From assembly GCA_905236675.1 (NCBI GenBank), contig CAJOND010000001.1, positions 164,839 to 228,838 of the forward strand: DNA of 64,000 bases, written 5' to 3'. The notes beneath the pieces were generated by a model. The model saw nothing but the letters and a program-made list of their open reading frames with translations, was not told the DNA's origin and did not search any database. Origin of the DNA: Candidatus Rifleibacteriota bacterium. GTDB taxonomy: Bacteria > Muiribacteriota > Ozemobacteria > Ozemobacterales > Ozemobacteraceae. The translations under genes were made by a program, and so were the position numbers. Shown piece by piece: positions 61,076 to 64,000 of the stretch; position 1 is the stretch's first letter, and each line of letters opens with the position of its first letter.

Positions 61076-61251
61076 TAAAAAACCTATTATAAAAATAATT
61101 ATTCTACTTTCAACTTTCGATTCTATTTTTCATTAATCAAAGACTACATTCTACTTTTATTCTGTTTTACCCAACTTTGATCTGAAAGGCTTTCTATTAT
61201 CAAGTGAAGGCGTTAAGGCTTTGTTTAATTGTTATTTTTCTGTTTCCCATA

Positions 61252-61272
61252 CTCAGTTCTCGACTCTCATTT
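61252..61272. repeat. Heptamer units at the trmH stop
   Basis: Minus strand: TGAGAGT, CGAGAAC, TGAGTAT; the first TGA is the trmH stop codon (61267-61269). A related TTTCAAC stretch is at 61109-61121. Confidence 0.55.
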
Positions 61273-61974
61273 GCCAAGATATTTTTCTTTCATTTTTAGG
61301 AAAAATTTTGAGTTTTCTCTTCCATCTTGATGGTAATCACCTTCAGGCATAGGTCCAGTCATTCTCGTTATTAAACTATTTAATTCCACATGATCTTCTT
61401 TAAGATTCCATTTGTTATACAATGATTCAACCTGTTCTCTAGAAGAATTAACATTGTACATTCCCGCATTTTGTCTTTGTCTTTGTATTTCATAGAGAGT
61501 TACAGCGGCTGCTACAGAAATATTCAAACTTTGTACAAACCCTAACATCGGAAGGAAAATATTTTCATCAGCTATTTCTACAATATCGTCTGAAACTCCT
61601 CTGTGCTCATTTCCAAAAACTATAACCCATGGCTTAGTCCAATCTAGAGTTCTAAAATCTACAGCTTTGCGTGCCATATGTGTAGCAGCAATTTTGTATC
61701 CTTTAGACTTTAGTCTTAGTAATTCTGGTTTTAAATCGTCATAAAGATCCAAATCAACCCATCTTTCAGCTCCTCTCGAAATCTCAGGATTAACTTTTTC
61801 GGTCATTTTAAAATCAGGAGTCCAGATGATTCTTCCAAAACCAGCTGCATCAGCAGTTCTTATAACCGCAGATAGATTATGCTGATCATGGATATGGTCT
61901 AATCCAATAACTATATCTAGCTGTCGCTGATGAATAACTTGTGATAATTTGTATAATCTACGTTCAGTTGGCAT
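61267..61974 (-). CDS. trmH: tRNA (guanosine-18-2'-O)-methyltransferase
   Basis: 235 aa SPOUT methyltransferase. Motif 1 HDQHNLSAVIRTADAAGFG with the catalytic Arg, motif 2 VIVFGNEHRGVSDDIVE, motif 3 MLGFVQSLNISVAAAVTLYE. TrmH-type N- and C-terminal extensions (RQNAGMY). Its start overlaps the upstream gene by 11 bp. Modifies G18 in the tRNA D-loop. Confidence 0.93.
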   Translation of the reverse strand: MPTERRLYKLSQVIHQRQLDIVIGLDHIHDQHNLSAVIRTADAAGFGRIIWTPDFKMTEKVNPEISRGAERWVDLDLYDDLKPELLRLKSKGYKIAATHMARKAVDFRTLDWTKPWVIVFGNEHRGVSDDIVEIADENIFLPMLGFVQSLNISVAAAVTLYEIQRQRQNAGMYNVNSSREQVESLYNKWNLKEDHVELNSLITRMTGPMPEGDYHQDGRENSKFFLKMKEKYLGK

Positions 61975-62842
61975 TTCTTATTTCCTTCTTATCTACAGTA
62001 GCTTTTGTAACAACATATCCATTGATAAATTTCATATCAGTCACATTCAGATTGACCCAGACTTTTGAAGAATCAAAAACAGGGTTAACATAATTCATAA
62101 TATTCCTAACAAAGGCTCTAGGTTGAGGAATACCATTAATAGTGAGTTTTTCACAGATAAAATTAACCTTTTTGGGGGATAGCTGTTTAATATTCCCATT
62201 GAATTTGAATTCTGCTACTAGAATTCCTAGCTTTACTCTGCCTTTACTAGAGCAACGATCTGGTTTAATTGTTATTTTAACAGAAGATAAGGCTTTGGCT
62301 TTAGGGTAAAGCTTCATAACTTCTAAAAGATTATCTTCAGAAACTTTTATGTCCAAATCTATTTTTGTAGCCTTAGCAAATTTTAATCTGCCTTTATCTA
62401 GGTATTCTAATTCAATGCAGGATTCTGGAAAACCAAAGGTGGCTTTTTCCATGACCATATCAAAATAATGAACTTTTTCACAAATAATATTTAATGATTT
62501 AAAAAATAAGACTTTTGTTTGAGAAGCATTATCAGGATCATTTGTCTCTATAATTCTTTCTTCTAGTCCGTCAAATTCAACTGTTAAGGAAGCTGGGAAA
62601 GGAGTAACCTTTCTAATTTGAGCTATTTCAGCCAAGTTATAATCTAATTTTTGAAATACCTGACAGGCTGCAAATTCATGAGAAGAAGAAAAAGCCTGAG
62701 TAAATGCATACTCTAGTTTGGGTTTCCAGTATAGGTTTGTGCTATCATTGTTATTGGCTGAATCAGGATTCTGTGCATAAGAACTATAGTAGCCAAAACC
62801 CAAAAAGCCTAACAAAAGTATAATAATTCTGAATAACTTCAT
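61964..62842 (-). CDS. Exported protein, possible DUF2993 (LmeA-like)
   Basis: 292 aa. Signal peptide (about 1-23, ending SSYAQ). The body contains repeated strands in the pattern of lipid-binding DUF2993/TULIP-type domains: SLTVEFDGLEERIIE, KVLFFKSLNIICEKV, KFAKATKIDLDIKV, and VNLNVTDMKFINGYVVTKATV near the end. Similarity to LmeA is by eye only. Translationally coupled to trmH by overlap, although their functions look unrelated. Confidence 0.5.
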   Translation of the reverse strand: MKLFRIIILLLGFLGFGYYSSYAQNPDSANNNDSTNLYWKPKLEYAFTQAFSSSHEFAACQVFQKLDYNLAEIAQIRKVTPFPASLTVEFDGLEERIIETNDPDNASQTKVLFFKSLNIICEKVHYFDMVMEKATFGFPESCIELEYLDKGRLKFAKATKIDLDIKVSEDNLLEVMKLYPKAKALSSVKITIKPDRCSSKGRVKLGILVAEFKFNGNIKQLSPKKVNFICEKLTINGIPQPRAFVRNIMNYVNPVFDSSKVWVNLNVTDMKFINGYVVTKATVDKKEIRNAN

Positions 62843-63003
62843 TTGATTGTTCTAACGCTGCTATTATTTCTGTCACATATATGCATAAAATATAGCATAA
62901 TTCAAGTAAAAATTGAATCTGATAAGAAAATAATCATGACTAATATTGAAGCGAATAAGTAAATCTGTTATTAATATAGAAAAAGCAGAAAGATTTGTGA
63001 ACA

Positions 63004-63816
63004 ATGAGAAGCGAAAGAATTGATTTTATAAAACTAAGTAATACTAGAGATCTAGGCGGTATTCAGACAAAAACTGGTAAAAAGATAATTAAAGGGAAAC
63101 TTATTCGTAGTGGTAACCTTTGTAAAGCTAATGAATCTGATTTAGACAGATTAAGAAACTCCATAGAATTAATAGTAGATTTTAGAACTCCTAAAGAACT
63201 GATAGAAAAACCAGATCCTGTTATTGATGGAATAAACAGTATACATCTTCCTATTATGGAAGAGTTAACCGATGGAATTACGAGAGAAAAAAAAGCAGCT
63301 GAATCAGTAATTAAAAAATATGTTGAGGATCCTGAAGGTGCTAGAAAATATATGATAAATATATATAAGAATTTTGTGACCGAAAAGCTGCCTCTTAATA
63401 ATTATTCCAGGTTTCTTGGTCTGCTGTTGGAACCTAGGGAAAAAGCTGTTCTTTGGCATTGTACAGCGGGCAAAGACCGGGCAGGTTTTGCTGCTGTTAT
63501 AATTCAAGAAATCCTTGGAGTAGATAGAGACACAATACTTAAAGATTATCTTTATACAAATGATTGCTTAAAAGAGGAAATAAAGCTTATTACATTAGGT
63601 TTAATGCAAAAGTATAACATAGATGGGAAAGATATAAAGAAAACCTTAGTTTTTCAAGAGATGATAGATTATATTTTTGGAGCTAAGGAAGAATATATAT
63701 TGGGGTTATATGATAAAATCAAAGAGTTATATGGTAGTTTTGAAGGATTTGTACGTGATGGTTTGGGTATTCAAGAAAATCATATAAAATTACTTAGAAA
63801 ACTTTATTTATGTTGA
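63004..63816 (+). CDS. Protein tyrosine/serine phosphatase
   Basis: 270 aa. N-terminal NTRDLGGIQTKTGKKI and KLIRSGNLCKAN segments of the Y_phosphatase3 family, and the catalytic loop HCTAGKDRAG (Cys153, Arg159). The Lys in the loop (CTAGKDR) is typical of bacterial phosphatases that may also accept phosphoinositides. No signal peptide. AGAAAG-type site weak. Confidence 0.85.
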   Translation: MRSERIDFIKLSNTRDLGGIQTKTGKKIIKGKLIRSGNLCKANESDLDRLRNSIELIVDFRTPKELIEKPDPVIDGINSIHLPIMEELTDGITREKKAAESVIKKYVEDPEGARKYMINIYKNFVTEKLPLNNYSRFLGLLLEPREKAVLWHCTAGKDRAGFAAVIIQEILGVDRDTILKDYLYTNDCLKEEIKLITLGLMQKYNIDGKDIKKTLVFQEMIDYIFGAKEEYILGLYDKIKELYGSFEGFVRDGLGIQENHIKLLRKLYLC

Positions 63817-63916
63817 AAATGAATTAGTATTTTTAAATATTTGACTTTATAATGTAAAAACAGATATTTTATTTAGTTAATCTTAATACCAAAGTCAGGT
63901 CTTATTTGTATAAGAA

Positions 63917-63939
63917 AACCACGCGATAGTCGCGTGGTT
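63917..63939. terminator. Possible terminator hairpin at the right end
   Basis: Perfect AACCACGCGA-tag-TCGCGTGGTT hairpin with T-poor tail (CTATATAG). The remaining bases to 64000 show no supported gene. Confidence 0.5.
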
Positions 63940-64000
63940 CTATATAGCTTTAGCGATGAACAAGAAATAAAAACTCCTAACGTGTATAATGGAAATTTGA

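Overview
The window is an AT-rich (roughly one third G+C by eye), gene-dense stretch from a diderm bacterium. An outer-membrane envelope is indicated by a TonB/ExbB/ExbD operon, a beta-barrel protein ending in Phe, and a GDP-sugar cluster of the kind that feeds O-antigen or capsule. I cannot name the phylum from sequence alone: most proteins are divergent, several have unusual domain fusions, and many hypotheticals are exported. Two GH13 enzymes, one secreted, suggest starch or glycogen use.

Layout. 1-6393: surface-sugar cluster. It holds the end of a probable glycosyltransferase, gmd, a DegT-fold enzyme with His in place of the PLP lysine (ColD/RfbH-type 3-dehydratase), fcl, manC and manA. 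Together these lead from fructose-6-phosphate to GDP-mannose, GDP-4-keto-6-deoxymannose and then GDP-fucose and/or a GDP-3,6-dideoxyhexose; no phosphomannomutase is in the window. 6437-14874: M48 protease, RecD2 helicase, a large exported protein, a secreted GH13 enzyme and a small membrane protein.

14976-25974: a tRNA-Val(GAC) gene whose 3' end is duplicated as an exact 31-bp direct repeat 10.9 kb away. Between the repeats lies a defence-type island: a DUF4143 ATPase, an Eco57I-class DNA methyltransferase overlapping a PLD-nuclease/SF2 helicase by 4 bp, an XRE regulator, a HigBA-like toxin-antitoxin pair on an apparently leaderless promoter, two tandem DUF2442 proteins and a truncated antitoxin copy. 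There is no recognisable integrase.

25993-46769: mostly core genes (trmJ, coaD, maf, uvrC, an aminotransferase) mixed with lineage-specific ones: a cNMP-binding/MinD-like ATPase fusion, a Tgt/MnmC-like fusion, a Gly/Ala-rich exported protein, an exported protein with an acidic tail, gamma-glutamyltransferase, a cytoplasmic GH13 and two glycosyltransferases. 46844-53908: a five-gene Yej/Opp-type peptide ABC transporter. 54138-59012: an outer-membrane barrel protein, a GNAT protein and exbB-exbD-tonB. 59061-63816: SlyD-like FKBP, a signal peptidase I with Cys at the nucleophile position, a membrane protein gene broken by an in-frame TAG, TrmH, a possible DUF2993-type exported protein and a tyrosine phosphatase.

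Between genes there are several kinds of repeat: heptamer arrays that begin exactly at the stop codons of six genes, dispersed ATTGCGAG/CTCGCAAT palindromes, tandem double-hairpin modules and a MITE-like inverted pair. The strongest leads are the tRNA-flanked island with its methyltransferase/PLD-helicase pair, the stop-codon heptamer arrays, the leaderless toxin promoter and the Ser-to-Cys signal peptidase.
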